NCBI GenBank assembly: GCA_021647365.1
Contig: JAKIUW010000002.1
Location: forward strand, 75,206 to 139,205
Direction of reading: 5' to 3'
Source: Cocleimonas sp.
GTDB taxonomy: Bacteria > Pseudomonadota > Gammaproteobacteria > Thiotrichales > Thiotrichaceae
Length of the DNA stretch: 64,000 bases
Part shown: piece by piece, positions 26,085 through 35,573 of the stretch
Position numbering within the stretch: position 1 is the stretch's first letter
How the letters are laid out: each line of letters starts with the position of its first letter
The notes under the pieces: model-generated
Told to the model about the DNA's origin: nothing
The model's input: the letters and a program-made list of their open reading frames with translations, nothing else
The model's database searches: none
Made by a program: the position numbers and the translations under genes

Positions 26085-27476
26085 TCAAATATCAGTTCTT
26101 AGATGAAAAGACTTAGGCCGAGTGAGTGATTCATAACCCATGCTGGAAAGCGTACAACCACGCCCAGAATTTTTAACGCCAACCCAAGCAAGTTCGGGGT
26201 CAAGATAATCACAACGATTCATAAAGCACGTGCCAGTCTCTAAATCATCGGCAAGCTCTAGGGCTTTGTCTTTATCGTTTGTCCATATGGAGGCGGTCAA
26301 ACCGTATTCACTGTCATTCATTAATTGTAATGCTTCTTCATCATTCTCGACCTGTTGGATACCAACCACAGGGCCAAAACTTTCTTGCGTCATAATACGC
26401 ATGGAGCGATCTACATTGATTAACACTTGCGGTGCGAGGTAGGGCGAGTCACCAACATCCATCGGAAATTTACTCGTATCAATTAAGGCGGTTGCACCGG
26501 CATCAATGGCATCTTCAATTTGCTCGCGCACAAAAAATGCGGCACTGCTTTTCACCATTGGGCCAAGTGTGGTTGCTTCATCCATTGGGTCGCCTAATAC
26601 ATAGCCTTCGACCAGCTTTTTAAAGCCATCTACAAATGGCTCAAACACATCTTTATGAACATAAATGCGCTCAACACCACAACAGGATTGTCCCGAATTG
26701 AAGTAAACACCATCAACTAAGTTTTCAACACTAAAAGGAATATCAGCATCGGCGCGTACATAGGCGGGGTCTTTGCCGCCAAGTTCTAATCCAACACCTT
26801 TAAACAAACCAGAGGCAGATGCTTCAATGGATTCACCGCCTGTAACCGAGCCAGTGAAAGCGATGTAATTAATGTCTGGATTCTTAATCATGCCTGCAAC
26901 GGTTTCGTGTGTGGCATGTATGATTTGGAAAATACCTTCAGGTAAGCCAGCCTCTTCAAAGGCATCAGCCAATCGCTCAGCACATAAAGGTGTTTGTGCA
27001 GAATGTTTTAAGATAACCGTATTGCCCGCCATGAGTGCAGGGATGATGGAATTTACAGCAGTGAGGTAAGGATAATTCCAAGGCGCAACGGTGAACACTA
27101 CACCCAAAGATTCACGGCGAATAAAGCGCTCAAAGCCTTCTTTTTTATCGAGCAGGGTATCAGCAAGTTTGTCTTTTGCGATGGAAATCATATAACGCGC
27201 TCGCTCTTCAAAACCTGCAACTTCACCAGCCGCATAGCGAATAGGGCGACCCATTTGCTTTGTTATTTCTTCGCCGATTGCTTCTTTGTTTTTGATGAAA
27301 GCATCCACTGCTTTGTTACAATAGCTTGCCCGTTTATCTACTGAAAGTTTACGCCAGTGTTTGTGTGCTTCTGCTGCTTTTGTGATGATTTGTGTCGCAT
27401 CTTCTGGGGATGCGTAGGTGCGTTCGATGTAGATGCTACCGTCGATAGGGGATTTTGTTTGTTGGACTTTTTTCAT
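26085..27476 (-). CDS. NAD(P)-dependent aldehyde dehydrogenase
   Basis: A 463-residue ALDH-superfamily enzyme. VAPWNYPYLTAVN is the cofactor-binding entry, FTGSVTGGESI the Rossmann turn and LELGGKDP holds the general-base Glu. The catalytic Cys lies in FNSGQSCCGVERIYVH. It would oxidise the aldehyde made by the neighbouring Fe-alcohol dehydrogenase. The specific substrate is inferred from the cluster. Confidence 0.93.
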   Translation of the reverse strand: MKKVQQTKSPIDGSIYIERTYASPEDATQIITKAAEAHKHWRKLSVDKRASYCNKAVDAFIKNKEAIGEEITKQMGRPIRYAAGEVAGFEERARYMISIAKDKLADTLLDKKEGFERFIRRESLGVVFTVAPWNYPYLTAVNSIIPALMAGNTVILKHSAQTPLCAERLADAFEEAGLPEGIFQIIHATHETVAGMIKNPDINYIAFTGSVTGGESIEASASGLFKGVGLELGGKDPAYVRADADIPFSVENLVDGVYFNSGQSCCGVERIYVHKDVFEPFVDGFKKLVEGYVLGDPMDEATTLGPMVKSSAAFFVREQIEDAIDAGATALIDTSKFPMDVGDSPYLAPQVLINVDRSMRIMTQESFGPVVGIQQVENDEEALQLMNDSEYGLTASIWTNDKDKALELADDLETGTCFMNRCDYLDPELAWVGVKNSGRGCTLSSMGYESLTRPKSFHLRTDI

Positions 27477-27498
27477 TTGTTTTACCGTTATTATCTAT

Positions 27499-27523
27499 CA
27501 TGTAAAAGTGGGGGGGCGTGCTT
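27499..27523 (-). repeat. Dispersed C7 repeat, single unit
   Basis: A complete unit with one change (GGCGTGCTT in place of GGTGTGCTT), in the 74-base gap between the glutamine-synthetase-like and aldehyde dehydrogenase genes. Confidence 0.88.
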
Positions 27524-27550
27524 TGTGTATTGTTAAGTTGGATTATTATT

Positions 27551-28918
27551 TTAGATGATTTCGAAGTAACGTTTCAACTCCCAATCAGATACATGCTTAC
27601 GATATTGTCGCTCTTCCCATTCCCGCGTAGCAGCAAAGTGGGTCACGAAATCGCTGCCAAATAATTCATGTGTGACTTTAGATTCTTTAAAGCGACGCGC
27701 TGCATCCCACAGCGTACAAGGCAAGCGAAGTTTTTTAGGGAAGTCGATATCGTAGGCGTTGCCTGTAACCATCGGTTCTGGTTCTAGTTTATTTTCGATG
27801 CCGTACAAACCTGAGGCAAGTGCCGCCGCCATCACAAGATAGGGGTTGCCATCAGCTGCACCAATACGGTATTCCACCCGTTGTGATTTAGGGTTCCCGC
27901 CAATCACGCGTAGCGCGCAAGTTCTATTTTCAAAGCCCCAACTGGCATCAGTGGGCGCCCAAGATCCGGGAACCATGCGTGAATAGGAATTAATAGTGGG
28001 TGCAACCATTGCCAAAACTTCGGGCATCAACTTTTGTTGACCTGCTAAGAAGTGGCGCATGGTGTCGGACATATTTAGTGGGTTTACATCATCATAAAAC
28101 GCAGAAGAACCATCTTTATTTTGTAACGACAAGTGTAAATGCCCACTTTGTCCGGGCCAATCAGGCGACCACTTCGCCATAAACGTCGCCATATACCCCA
28201 TGCGCTGCATGGCGATTTTGATAAAGGTTTTGAACAATGCGGCTTTATCGGCGGCATCGCTGGCATTATCTACGGTGATAGCGCCTTCGATAACGCCAGG
28301 GCCAGACTCTTCGTGTAAGCCTTCGATGGGGAAATCCATTTCTTCAGAGATTTTAATAATCTCTTGGTAAACCTCAGCTTCAACGGTGTTGCGTATTATT
28401 GAATAGCCAAACGCTTCGGGCGCAAGTGGTTCAAGATCAATATAGTTTTTTTCACGAATGGATTCGGGTGATTCTTTAAATACAAAAAATTCATATTCCA
28501 ATGAGCCAAAGGCTTTAAAGCCCATATCATCGGCTTTTTGTAGAATGCGTTGAAGCACACCTCGCGGACAAAGTGCATCCGCAGGCTCGGTAAATTCACA
28601 CAAGAAAAATAATCCATTCTCTTCAAATGGCAACTCACGACAGCTCTCAGGAATAATACGTGCAGGTGCATCAGGATAGCCAGTATGCCAGCCTGTGTAA
28701 GTGGTGTTATCGTAGACTTCATCGTTAGAGTCCCAACCCAGCACCACATCACAAAAAGCAAAACCATATTCAAGCGAAGAGAAAAACTTTTCTTTGCTCA
28801 TGTACTTGCCACGCATAATGCCGTCGATGTCGATTAAGCCGACTTTGATGTGTGATAGCTTTCGCGCTTCGACTATTTTCTTAGCATCTTTGATGGACTT
28901 GACGGATCTTGGGTTCAT
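27551..28918 (-). CDS. Glutamine synthetase-like gamma-glutamyl-amine ligase
   Basis: About 455 residues. The Met at 28918 follows a GAGGGA site and fits better than the upstream in-frame Met at 28957. Catalytic-domain motifs include GLHEESGPGVIEGAI, SGHLHLSLQ, the Arg-rich ENRTCALRVIGG and EYRIGAADGNPY. The protein is shorter than true GlnA and lacks the adenylylation-site tyrosine segment. This matches the PuuA/GlnA-like ligases that couple glutamate to amines. With an alcohol dehydrogenase next door and no amine oxidase, an amino alcohol such as ethanolamine is a better guess than putrescine. Confidence 0.85.
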   Translation of the reverse strand: MNPRSVKSIKDAKKIVEARKLSHIKVGLIDIDGIMRGKYMSKEKFFSSLEYGFAFCDVVLGWDSNDEVYDNTTYTGWHTGYPDAPARIIPESCRELPFEENGLFFLCEFTEPADALCPRGVLQRILQKADDMGFKAFGSLEYEFFVFKESPESIREKNYIDLEPLAPEAFGYSIIRNTVEAEVYQEIIKISEEMDFPIEGLHEESGPGVIEGAITVDNASDAADKAALFKTFIKIAMQRMGYMATFMAKWSPDWPGQSGHLHLSLQNKDGSSAFYDDVNPLNMSDTMRHFLAGQQKLMPEVLAMVAPTINSYSRMVPGSWAPTDASWGFENRTCALRVIGGNPKSQRVEYRIGAADGNPYLVMAAALASGLYGIENKLEPEPMVTGNAYDIDFPKKLRLPCTLWDAARRFKESKVTHELFGSDFVTHFAATREWEERQYRKHVSDWELKRYFEII

Positions 28919-28989
28919 AGGCATTTCCCTCATTGCTCTACTTCTTTTATAGACCAATACAGGGGGAAATAGTGAAAAAGTTGTTAAAA

Positions 28990-29077
28990 GCAGTTCTGCT
29001 GAGCTGAAGTTTATCCTGAGATTGTCGAAGGAGTGTACACCCCCAACCTTACATCATGTAAAAGTAGGGGGTTTTGC
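28990..29077. repeat. Composite repeat with both modules, decayed
   Basis: GCAGTTCTGCTGAG and ATTGTCGAAG of the second module are followed by a worn C7 arm (GTACACCCCCAACCTTACAT). A facing arm, CATGTAAAAGTAGGGGG, comes next. This shows the full composite order and an inverted pair in one place. The rest of the gap to 29240 holds no recognised feature. Confidence 0.85.
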
Positions 29078-29252
29078 ATTATTATTTTAAAAAATGTGCT
29101 TTGTTAAGTTTGTGTAAATATTAAGCAATGTAGTATCAGAGGAAGCTGGTATATGGATTGAGTCAGTTAAGGGAAATCTGAAAGGAACTTTATTAAATAC
29201 GTTTAGTCCTGAGTTCAGACAATATAAAAATAAATTACAAATGGATGTAAAA

Positions 29253-29981
29253 ATGAATAACAAATTCCAAACTACAATCAAAAATCTTTCTTTTGCACTG
29301 GTACTACTCGCATCACTCTTTAGTATGCAAGCAAGTGCGTTGCAGATGAATCCTTTATCGGTTGTATTAAAACCATCGGGCGGCGGTGCAAAGCAATCTT
29401 TTCGTGTAACTAACGAAAGCAATAAACCCATTGCGGTTCAGTTTAGTGTGACCACGCGCCAGCAAGTTAATAATAAAGAAATCAGGCGACCTGCGGATAA
29501 GCAGTTTATGATTTATCCACCGCAAACGATTATTCCTGCACGTTCTACTCAAAAGGTACGGATTGAATGGTTGGGTGCTGGCAAAATTCCACGTGAACAG
29601 GCTTATCGTTTAATCGCCGAGCAGGTGTATGTATCGCTTGATGACAAAGAACAGACGGGCGTAAAAATGTTAATGACATTGGTCGGCGCACTTTATGTTC
29701 AGCCTAATGGCATGAGAAGTAATGTGCAGGTTAAAGCGGTTCAACGTCACGGTAACAAGCTGGCAATAACACTAGCAAACACAGGCAACCGTCATCAGCT
29801 GATGCGATTTGCCACATTAACATTAAAGAATGGTGCAAAAGTTATTACCTTAAAAGGCAAGCAACTAGCGGGGCTTGACGGTAATAATGTACTAGGGGGA
29901 GCAACCAAGCGTTTCTTTATTCCATTGCCGAAAGGCTTTGTGAATGGACGCTGGACAGGCACGGTGAAATATCCACGGTAG
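29253..29981 (+). CDS. Periplasmic pilus-assembly chaperone (PapD-like)
   Basis: About 242 residues with a signal peptide (ending QASALQM). The first Ig-like domain shows KQSFRVTNESNKPIAVQFSV. The subunit-binding Arg/Lys area and the PPQTIIPARSTQKVRI strand are typical of fimbrial chaperones. The Met at 29253 has a GGAT sequence 8 bases upstream, and an in-frame ATG at 29241 adds four residues. It would hold pilin subunits for the usher encoded 37 bases downstream. No subunit gene was found next to it. Confidence 0.82.
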   Translation: MNNKFQTTIKNLSFALVLLASLFSMQASALQMNPLSVVLKPSGGGAKQSFRVTNESNKPIAVQFSVTTRQQVNNKEIRRPADKQFMIYPPQTIIPARSTQKVRIEWLGAGKIPREQAYRLIAEQVYVSLDDKEQTGVKMLMTLVGALYVQPNGMRSNVQVKAVQRHGNKLAITLANTGNRHQLMRFATLTLKNGAKVITLKGKQLAGLDGNNVLGGATKRFFIPLPKGFVNGRWTGTVKYPR

Positions 29982-30018
29982 TTTTTGAACGGATAAGATA
30001 GTTCATTATTGAATTGTC

Positions 30019-33000
30019 ATGAACCACTCACCTCGCCAAGCTTCTACAAAAGGAGCAAGCAAAAAGACAAGCCAATGGTTGGCTTGTCTTTTTGTGCTTG
30101 TGGGTTTTTTATTACCTAGCACGACATTTGCCGATAAGAAACTTGATGCTGAAATGGCGGTGTTTTATGAGTATGTCTTTGGTGAGCCGTTTGTTAAAAA
30201 GAGTGTTAAGAAACTCAGGGCTGCACAAAAACCAGCGCTAAGAAACAAAAAGGCACGAGCGATACCGCGTACGGTAAAACAAAAGCAACGACCACGCACC
30301 AATAAAAAGTATCAGATAAAAAGAAAGGCTGTAGCGCGTACGGTTGTAAAAACCAAAAAGAAAGCTATAACCACAAATAAGAAAGCCAAAGCAGTTCTGC
30401 TGAGCCCTGTCGAAGCACACCCCCCCACTTTTACATCATCCACCTCATCACAAAAAACAGACACCGCCGCGCTATTTGCTAAAGCCTTCGGTAAGCCCAT
30501 GCCAAAGCGGATGGCACAAGATGAAAATGAAGAAGGGGAAGATGATGAGCCAGAAGATAATAGCAAAGCAACCGACCTTAACGCCCTCTTTGCCAAGGCA
30601 TTTGGAAAGAAAGCCGCAGTAGCAGGGCCAAGCAAGGTTTCTGTTGATTTACGCATTAATAAAACGGTGCTGGGTGACGTAACGGTCTTTAGTAATAAAA
30701 AAGGTTATTTAGATCGTGTTGGCACGGATACCTTTTTAGAATTACTCAACGATGTTGTAAAAACCAATGTTTTTGAGCGTGTAAAAAAGCAGGTTTCAAA
30801 GAAAGAAAAAATACGCTTTAAAACCCTACGCAAGCTTGGCATCAAGGCTTCCTACAATTCCGTCGATTTAAGTTTGGACTTAACTATCGCCGATGCATTG
30901 CGCAAACCACTTATTTTATCCATGCAATCAAAAAAGGCAGCCTCCGTGCGCGCAGAAAATAAAATTTCAGCGAGCAAAACCAGCGGCTATCTGAATATGT
31001 ATTCCAATATGAATTTTAATTCTGGCGTGGATAAGCCAGAACTTAATATGAAGTTCGAAGGTAGCTTTAGCGTGGGCAAAACCGTTTTTGAAAGTGATCT
31101 GGCGGTGAGAAATGGTCACACTTCAAGCGATAACACACGGCTAACCTACGATAGACCCCACAAACTACAGCGCTTTACGCTAGGCAATATTTCAACAGGC
31201 AATAGAAACTTTCAGGAAAACTTGAGGCTGGATGGCTTAAGAATCAGTAAAGAATTCTTTATGGACCCTGAAATGCAAATTAGACCAAAAGCTAATGAGT
31301 CGTTTGTATTGGATACTGATTCGGAAGTAGAGGTTTTTATAAACGACCAACTTCGCCAGCGCTTTTATTTACGAGCGGGGATTTATTCGCTGGAAGATAT
31401 TGGCTTGTACGATGGAGCAAATAATATCCGCGTTAGAATTAAAGATGAATTTGGTAAAATCACAGAGAAAAGAAGCAATCAGTATTACGCCTCGAATCTT
31501 TTAAAGAAAGGGCTGTCTTTGTATGCGTTTAATGTGGGTCACTTGAATAACAAACAAGTGGGCGCGGCGAACAAATTAATCAAAAATCCTGTACTGAGTG
31601 GCTATTACCAAAAAGGCTTAACAAAAGACTTAACCATGAGCCTAGATGCGCAAATAAGCTCGAATAGTTACTTGTTGGGAACTGAAATGATTACTTCTGT
31701 GCCTTTGGGCATTATAAAAAGTAGTTTTGCAGTCAGTGGCGGTAATGATAAAAGCTCAGGGGTGGCAACTCGCTTTGAGTTTAGACCTAATAGAAAAGCT
31801 GAAAGATTGGGATTAGACTCTCTAGGATTACAGTCGTCAAAAAAACAATTGCTGAGTAATTGGACCGTTTCAGGAGAGTACCGCAGTCGTGATTTTTCAT
31901 TGCTCAATGATTCGGATTCGGTTGATGTTGTGTCGGGCAAAAATATAAAGCGATTAAAGGCACGTTTACAAACAAATTTTAGCCTTGATTTAGGACGTGA
32001 TTGGCGAGGCTCATTGAACCTTGGTTTATCGGATTATTATAATTCGCGTGAATATTTATCTACTAACCTCACCACTTCTGCCAACCTCACAGCAACCAAG
32101 CGCTTTAATAATGGCGTAAACTTAAGTCTTGGCGCGCGTTACGATAGCGATGATGACTTTTCAATGAACATACAAGTGTCTATCCCATTGTTTAAAGAAA
32201 GAGGCAAGCGTAAAAAGCGTTTAGATTTCTTGGCTAACTCTAAGAATAATTCACTTGAGAGTAAATTAAGCATTAGCCCAACGAGCTTGGTGGGTAAAAA
32301 TAGTTGGAATGGGCATATTGAATATGTTCAAGATGATGAATCTAAGCAACAGAATGTTGATATGTCGTATCGTAATATCAACTTTGAAAGTAACTTCAGT
32401 GCGCGTAATAGAACTAGCAATGGAACAAACTCTCAGCAAATCAATATAGGCTTTAATAGCAGCATCGCCTGTGTGGGTAAGAGCTGTGCAACGTCATATC
32501 CTATTGAAGATAGCTTTGCGCTGGTGTCTGGGCCGTCAAACCAAAAAGGCCCTATCGCTATTAGCAGTGGCAATGGTAAATTTAGATACTCTGATGGTAA
32601 CGACACAGGTTTGCCTGATAATTACGATGCGCTAATCCCCAATAAAAAACGTAAGGCGGTCGTGCGTTTAGATTCGTACCGCTTCCAAAATATTAATATT
32701 GATGAAAGCACCTTGCCCGATGGCTATGATATTGAAAAGACAGAATTTGAAGTCTTCCCTCGTTATCACCAAGGCTATCTGATTAAAGCAGGCGGCGAGC
32801 CAGCAACGATATTGAACGGCATTTTGGTGAATGAAGAAAATAAACCGCTAGGCTATAAAGGCGGACAGTGGGTTCCTGCAAATGGGGAAGGGAAGACGAT
32901 TGCCTTCTTTTCAAATAAGATTGGGCGCTTCCGTGTTACATCAATCCCTGCGGGTAAATACAAATTGGAATTATTTGATTATCCTGACATGCAAACCATT

Positions 33001-33066
33001 CATGTCGCCGTGCCTGACTTAAAAGGTAAAGTGCATGATATTGGAAATGTGAGGGTTGTTGAGTAG
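30019..33066 (+). CDS. Fimbrial outer-membrane usher-like protein with repeat insertion
   Basis: A 1,015-residue outer-membrane protein, longer than most ushers (800-900). The signal peptide ends TTFADKK. Residues 40-190 form an unusual Lys/Ala-rich extension. In it the motif FxxxFGxPx recurs three times (YEYVFGEPF, LFAKAFGKP, LFAKAFGKK), and residues 125-140 (AVLLSPVEAHPPTFTS) come from the dispersed repeat. The usher N-domain starts about 195 (VSVDLRINKTVLGDVTVF). The plug region includes VFINDQLRQRFYLRAGIYSLEDI, and the beta-barrel and C-terminal domains follow. It pairs with the chaperone upstream. Confidence 0.8.
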   Translation: MNHSPRQASTKGASKKTSQWLACLFVLVGFLLPSTTFADKKLDAEMAVFYEYVFGEPFVKKSVKKLRAAQKPALRNKKARAIPRTVKQKQRPRTNKKYQIKRKAVARTVVKTKKKAITTNKKAKAVLLSPVEAHPPTFTSSTSSQKTDTAALFAKAFGKPMPKRMAQDENEEGEDDEPEDNSKATDLNALFAKAFGKKAAVAGPSKVSVDLRINKTVLGDVTVFSNKKGYLDRVGTDTFLELLNDVVKTNVFERVKKQVSKKEKIRFKTLRKLGIKASYNSVDLSLDLTIADALRKPLILSMQSKKAASVRAENKISASKTSGYLNMYSNMNFNSGVDKPELNMKFEGSFSVGKTVFESDLAVRNGHTSSDNTRLTYDRPHKLQRFTLGNISTGNRNFQENLRLDGLRISKEFFMDPEMQIRPKANESFVLDTDSEVEVFINDQLRQRFYLRAGIYSLEDIGLYDGANNIRVRIKDEFGKITEKRSNQYYASNLLKKGLSLYAFNVGHLNNKQVGAANKLIKNPVLSGYYQKGLTKDLTMSLDAQISSNSYLLGTEMITSVPLGIIKSSFAVSGGNDKSSGVATRFEFRPNRKAERLGLDSLGLQSSKKQLLSNWTVSGEYRSRDFSLLNDSDSVDVVSGKNIKRLKARLQTNFSLDLGRDWRGSLNLGLSDYYNSREYLSTNLTTSANLTATKRFNNGVNLSLGARYDSDDDFSMNIQVSIPLFKERGKRKKRLDFLANSKNNSLESKLSISPTSLVGKNSWNGHIEYVQDDESKQQNVDMSYRNINFESNFSARNRTSNGTNSQQINIGFNSSIACVGKSCATSYPIEDSFALVSGPSNQKGPIAISSGNGKFRYSDGNDTGLPDNYDALIPNKKRKAVVRLDSYRFQNINIDESTLPDGYDIEKTEFEVFPRYHQGYLIKAGGEPATILNGILVNEENKPLGYKGGQWVPANGEGKTIAFFSNKIGRFRVTSIPAGKYKLELFDYPDMQTIHVAVPDLKGKVHDIGNVRVVE
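30391..30436 (+). repeat. Composite repeat inside the usher gene
   Basis: GCAGTTCTGCTGAG, CTGTCGAAG and the C7 core follow each other exactly as in the thiamine-kinase-like gene. The phase is also the same, giving nearly the same peptide. It lies in the Lys-rich N-terminal extension of the usher. Confidence 0.95.
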
Positions 33067-33108
33067 GTACTTTGATAGCTTTTAATTACGGAACAATAGT
33101 AATAACGG

Positions 33109-33156
33109 AAGCACACCCCCCCACTTTTACATCATGTAAAAGTGGGGGGGTGTACA
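33109..33156. repeat. Dispersed C7 repeat, inverted pair with no loop
   Basis: Two units meet at ACATCATGT, giving a 24-base-arm near-perfect palindrome. It lies between the convergent usher and LCIB-like genes, a position where a two-way terminator would be useful. Confidence 0.93.
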
Positions 33157-33175
33157 ACTAGCACCTTGGTAACAC

Positions 33176-34297
33176 TTAGAATGGCAGCTTTATTTCTTGT
33201 TCCAACCCCATCACTTTAATCGCTTCTTCAAGGTCAACTTGATCTGGATTTTCAATCGGCTGTGCTTTCAAGCGCTCATACAACTCTGCTTGTTCCCATG
33301 TTTCTTGCTTGCCATCGGCAGTTTGATAATACGCCGCCCAAGGGATAAATTTAGTCAGCGGGAATATCTGCCCTTCTTTCGGTGAAATATCCACATTCAA
33401 ACCCGATATGAATAACAAATGTTTACCCTGATATTCTGGCTCTTGCACCACGCTACGAAAGGCATGATCAAACTCGACTTGTGTATTTACCTGGGCAGCT
33501 TTAAGTGCGGGCCATTTATCCGTGACAATATACGGCATCGCCGCGATAAGATTAAGATCCATATGATCACTAGACTCTCGCTTAAATGAAAACATTTCAG
33601 CCTTTAAGGCTTCACCTATCATTTCTGAATTTCCCCAAGCGTCTGAACCGACCGACTCGATTAAGGCTTTAGAAGCGAGAAAAACCTTCGATGTACTTAG
33701 ACTTTTTAACGCATGTATCTCACCCAATGTAGACCTTTCAATCAACTGATCAAGCTTGAGTAGCAAGCCCTCACTGCGCTCACCATGCAGCAACCAATTA
33801 TCAATTGCGACTAAGTATTTGCCATTCTCTTTTGAGAGTAAAATATTATGCTTTGCAAATTCGTACTCTTTTAAATACCAATCAAGCACGCCACAAATTT
33901 TCCCGCAGGATGTTGTTTCTTCCTTATTATCGGTTTGCAAACGACGATAGACACCAAACACACCTGACTTAGGATCATAACCCACATGGCTAGCATGAAT
34001 AATCACGAGATCTTTGCCGTGATGCGCATGAGGCCCATGCCTATCGGTTGAAATAAAAGCACCGACTCGTCCATGATCGAAAGGAAAAGCACCAAAATGC
34101 TTGGCAATCAAAATAACCGGATAACCCTGACTCTCATCCGAACAAAACGCACGTGAAGGCATTATTTTTTCAGGCGTAAAACCCAAAGACATCGTCAAGT
34201 TATAAGCACGACCAATAAACTCGTTATAACGCATAGCAACACTTGCCATATGAAACGAGCCTAATAAATTTTTATTTGAATTGATTGTGCTGTACAT
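33176..34297 (-). CDS. LCIB-like putative carbonic anhydrase (limiting-CO2-inducible B/C family)
   Basis: A 373-residue soluble protein. Three spaced motifs match the zinc site of the LCIB/C group, structurally a beta-type carbonic anhydrase fold: Cys52-Ser-Asp54 (FCSDES), His104 in IIHASHVGYDP, and Cys131/Cys135 in TSCGKICG. Between them HFGAFPFDHGRVGAFISTDRHG fits the family's Gly-rich loop. The C-terminal 200 residues are longer than in algal LCIB and unrecognised. Zinc binding and CO2 hydration are inferred. It is a monocistronic gene facing the usher. Confidence 0.6.
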   Translation of the reverse strand: MYSTINSNKNLLGSFHMASVAMRYNEFIGRAYNLTMSLGFTPEKIMPSRAFCSDESQGYPVILIAKHFGAFPFDHGRVGAFISTDRHGPHAHHGKDLVIIHASHVGYDPKSGVFGVYRRLQTDNKEETTSCGKICGVLDWYLKEYEFAKHNILLSKENGKYLVAIDNWLLHGERSEGLLLKLDQLIERSTLGEIHALKSLSTSKVFLASKALIESVGSDAWGNSEMIGEALKAEMFSFKRESSDHMDLNLIAAMPYIVTDKWPALKAAQVNTQVEFDHAFRSVVQEPEYQGKHLLFISGLNVDISPKEGQIFPLTKFIPWAAYYQTADGKQETWEQAELYERLKAQPIENPDQVDLEEAIKVMGLEQEIKLPF

Positions 34298-34412
34298 ATT
34301 TTATTCCAACAAGGTTAAGGAAAGACTGATTAAGATAGTTTGAGACCTAGAACATATCATAATTTAATGCCGACTGAACGTTACGCCTTACAAATTGTTC
34401 TAAACTAGAACT

Positions 34413-35486
34413 ATGAATAGATTCACACGACTACTTTTATTACTTATTACAATAACTACAACGACACTCTGTTCTGCCAAGCCAAGAACCGACCTCTTAA
34501 AAGTACCCGTTGGTTTTAAAATAGAACTCTTTGCAAGCGGCTTACATAACGCAAGAACCATGGTTTTGGGCAAACAAGGCACCATTTTTGTTAGCACAAG
34601 AGGTGCTGGGAAGGTTTATGCAATCAAAGATGGCAAGGTTTATACCATTGCCCAAAATTTGAATATGCCCAACGGCATCGCATTTCACAAGAATGCATTG
34701 TATATCGCGGCAGTTGATCGAATACTACGCTTAGACAATATTGAGCAAAACCTCGCCAATCCGCCACAAGCCGCCGTTATTAGAAGCAATTTACCCAAAG
34801 CCATTCACCACGGCTGGCGTTATATTGCTTTTGGCCCTGATGGACGTTTGTATATTTCAATTGGTGCACCTTGTAATGTTTGCCTAAAAGAAGGCTTTGC
34901 AGAAATTCGTAGTATGAAAGCCGATGGTAGCGATGAAAAAGTCGTTGCTACAGGTATTCGTAACTCTGTAGGTTTTACGTGGCATCCTCAAAACAAAAAA
35001 CTGTGGTTGAGTGATAATGGAAGAGATATGTTGGGTGATGATATTCCTGCCGATGAAATCAACCGTGTAGATAAAGTAGACCAGAATTTTGGTTTCCCCT
35101 ATTGCCATGGTGGAAACGTTCCTGATCCTGATTATAATGATTTTTCTTGCAAGGATTTTAGTCCACCAGCCGTGCAATTAGGCGCACATGTTGCACCACT
35201 TGGAATCGCTTTTTATACCGGAGCTAACTTCCCAACAAAATACAAAAACCAATTATTTGTAGCCGAACATGGCTCTTGGAATAGAAGTAAAAAAAGTGGT
35301 TATAAAATATCCATGGTAAAGCTACAAGGCTCTAAAGTAATTGGCTATGAAACCTTCGTCTCAGGCTGGCTACAAGGACAGTCTGCTTGGGGGAGACCGG
35401 CGTATATCTTAGTTATGCCTGATGACTCAATGTTAATATCTGATGACAAGGCTGGAGCAATTTACCGCGTAACTTTTCAAAAATAG
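34413..35486 (+). CDS. Sorbosone dehydrogenase-like secreted beta-propeller
   Basis: A 357-residue protein with a signal peptide (cleaved near TLCSAKP). Propeller-repeat motifs of the PQQ-type glucose/sorbosone dehydrogenase family are present: GFKIELFASGLHNARTM, then SVGFTWHPQNKKLWLSDNGRD, DEINRVDKVDQNFGFPYCHGG and VAEHGSWNRS. It should sit in the periplasm. Whether it binds PQQ and which sugar it acts on is not readable, and no PQQ synthesis genes are in the window. Confidence 0.82.
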   Translation: MNRFTRLLLLLITITTTTLCSAKPRTDLLKVPVGFKIELFASGLHNARTMVLGKQGTIFVSTRGAGKVYAIKDGKVYTIAQNLNMPNGIAFHKNALYIAAVDRILRLDNIEQNLANPPQAAVIRSNLPKAIHHGWRYIAFGPDGRLYISIGAPCNVCLKEGFAEIRSMKADGSDEKVVATGIRNSVGFTWHPQNKKLWLSDNGRDMLGDDIPADEINRVDKVDQNFGFPYCHGGNVPDPDYNDFSCKDFSPPAVQLGAHVAPLGIAFYTGANFPTKYKNQLFVAEHGSWNRSKKSGYKISMVKLQGSKVIGYETFVSGWLQGQSAWGRPAYILVMPDDSMLISDDKAGAIYRVTFQK

Positions 35487-35493
35487 CAATGAT

Positions 35494-35518
35494 CATTTAA
35501 AAGTGGGGGGGTGTGCTT
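35494..35518 (-). repeat. Dispersed C7 repeat, single unit
   Basis: One unit with CATTTAAAAG instead of CATGTAAAAG, 8 bases after the sorbosone-dehydrogenase stop and upstream of gpmI. Confidence 0.9.
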
Positions 35519-35573
35519 TCCACTTATTCCAGTTATTATAGGATCATATTATTAATGACCCTCAGGACTTAAC

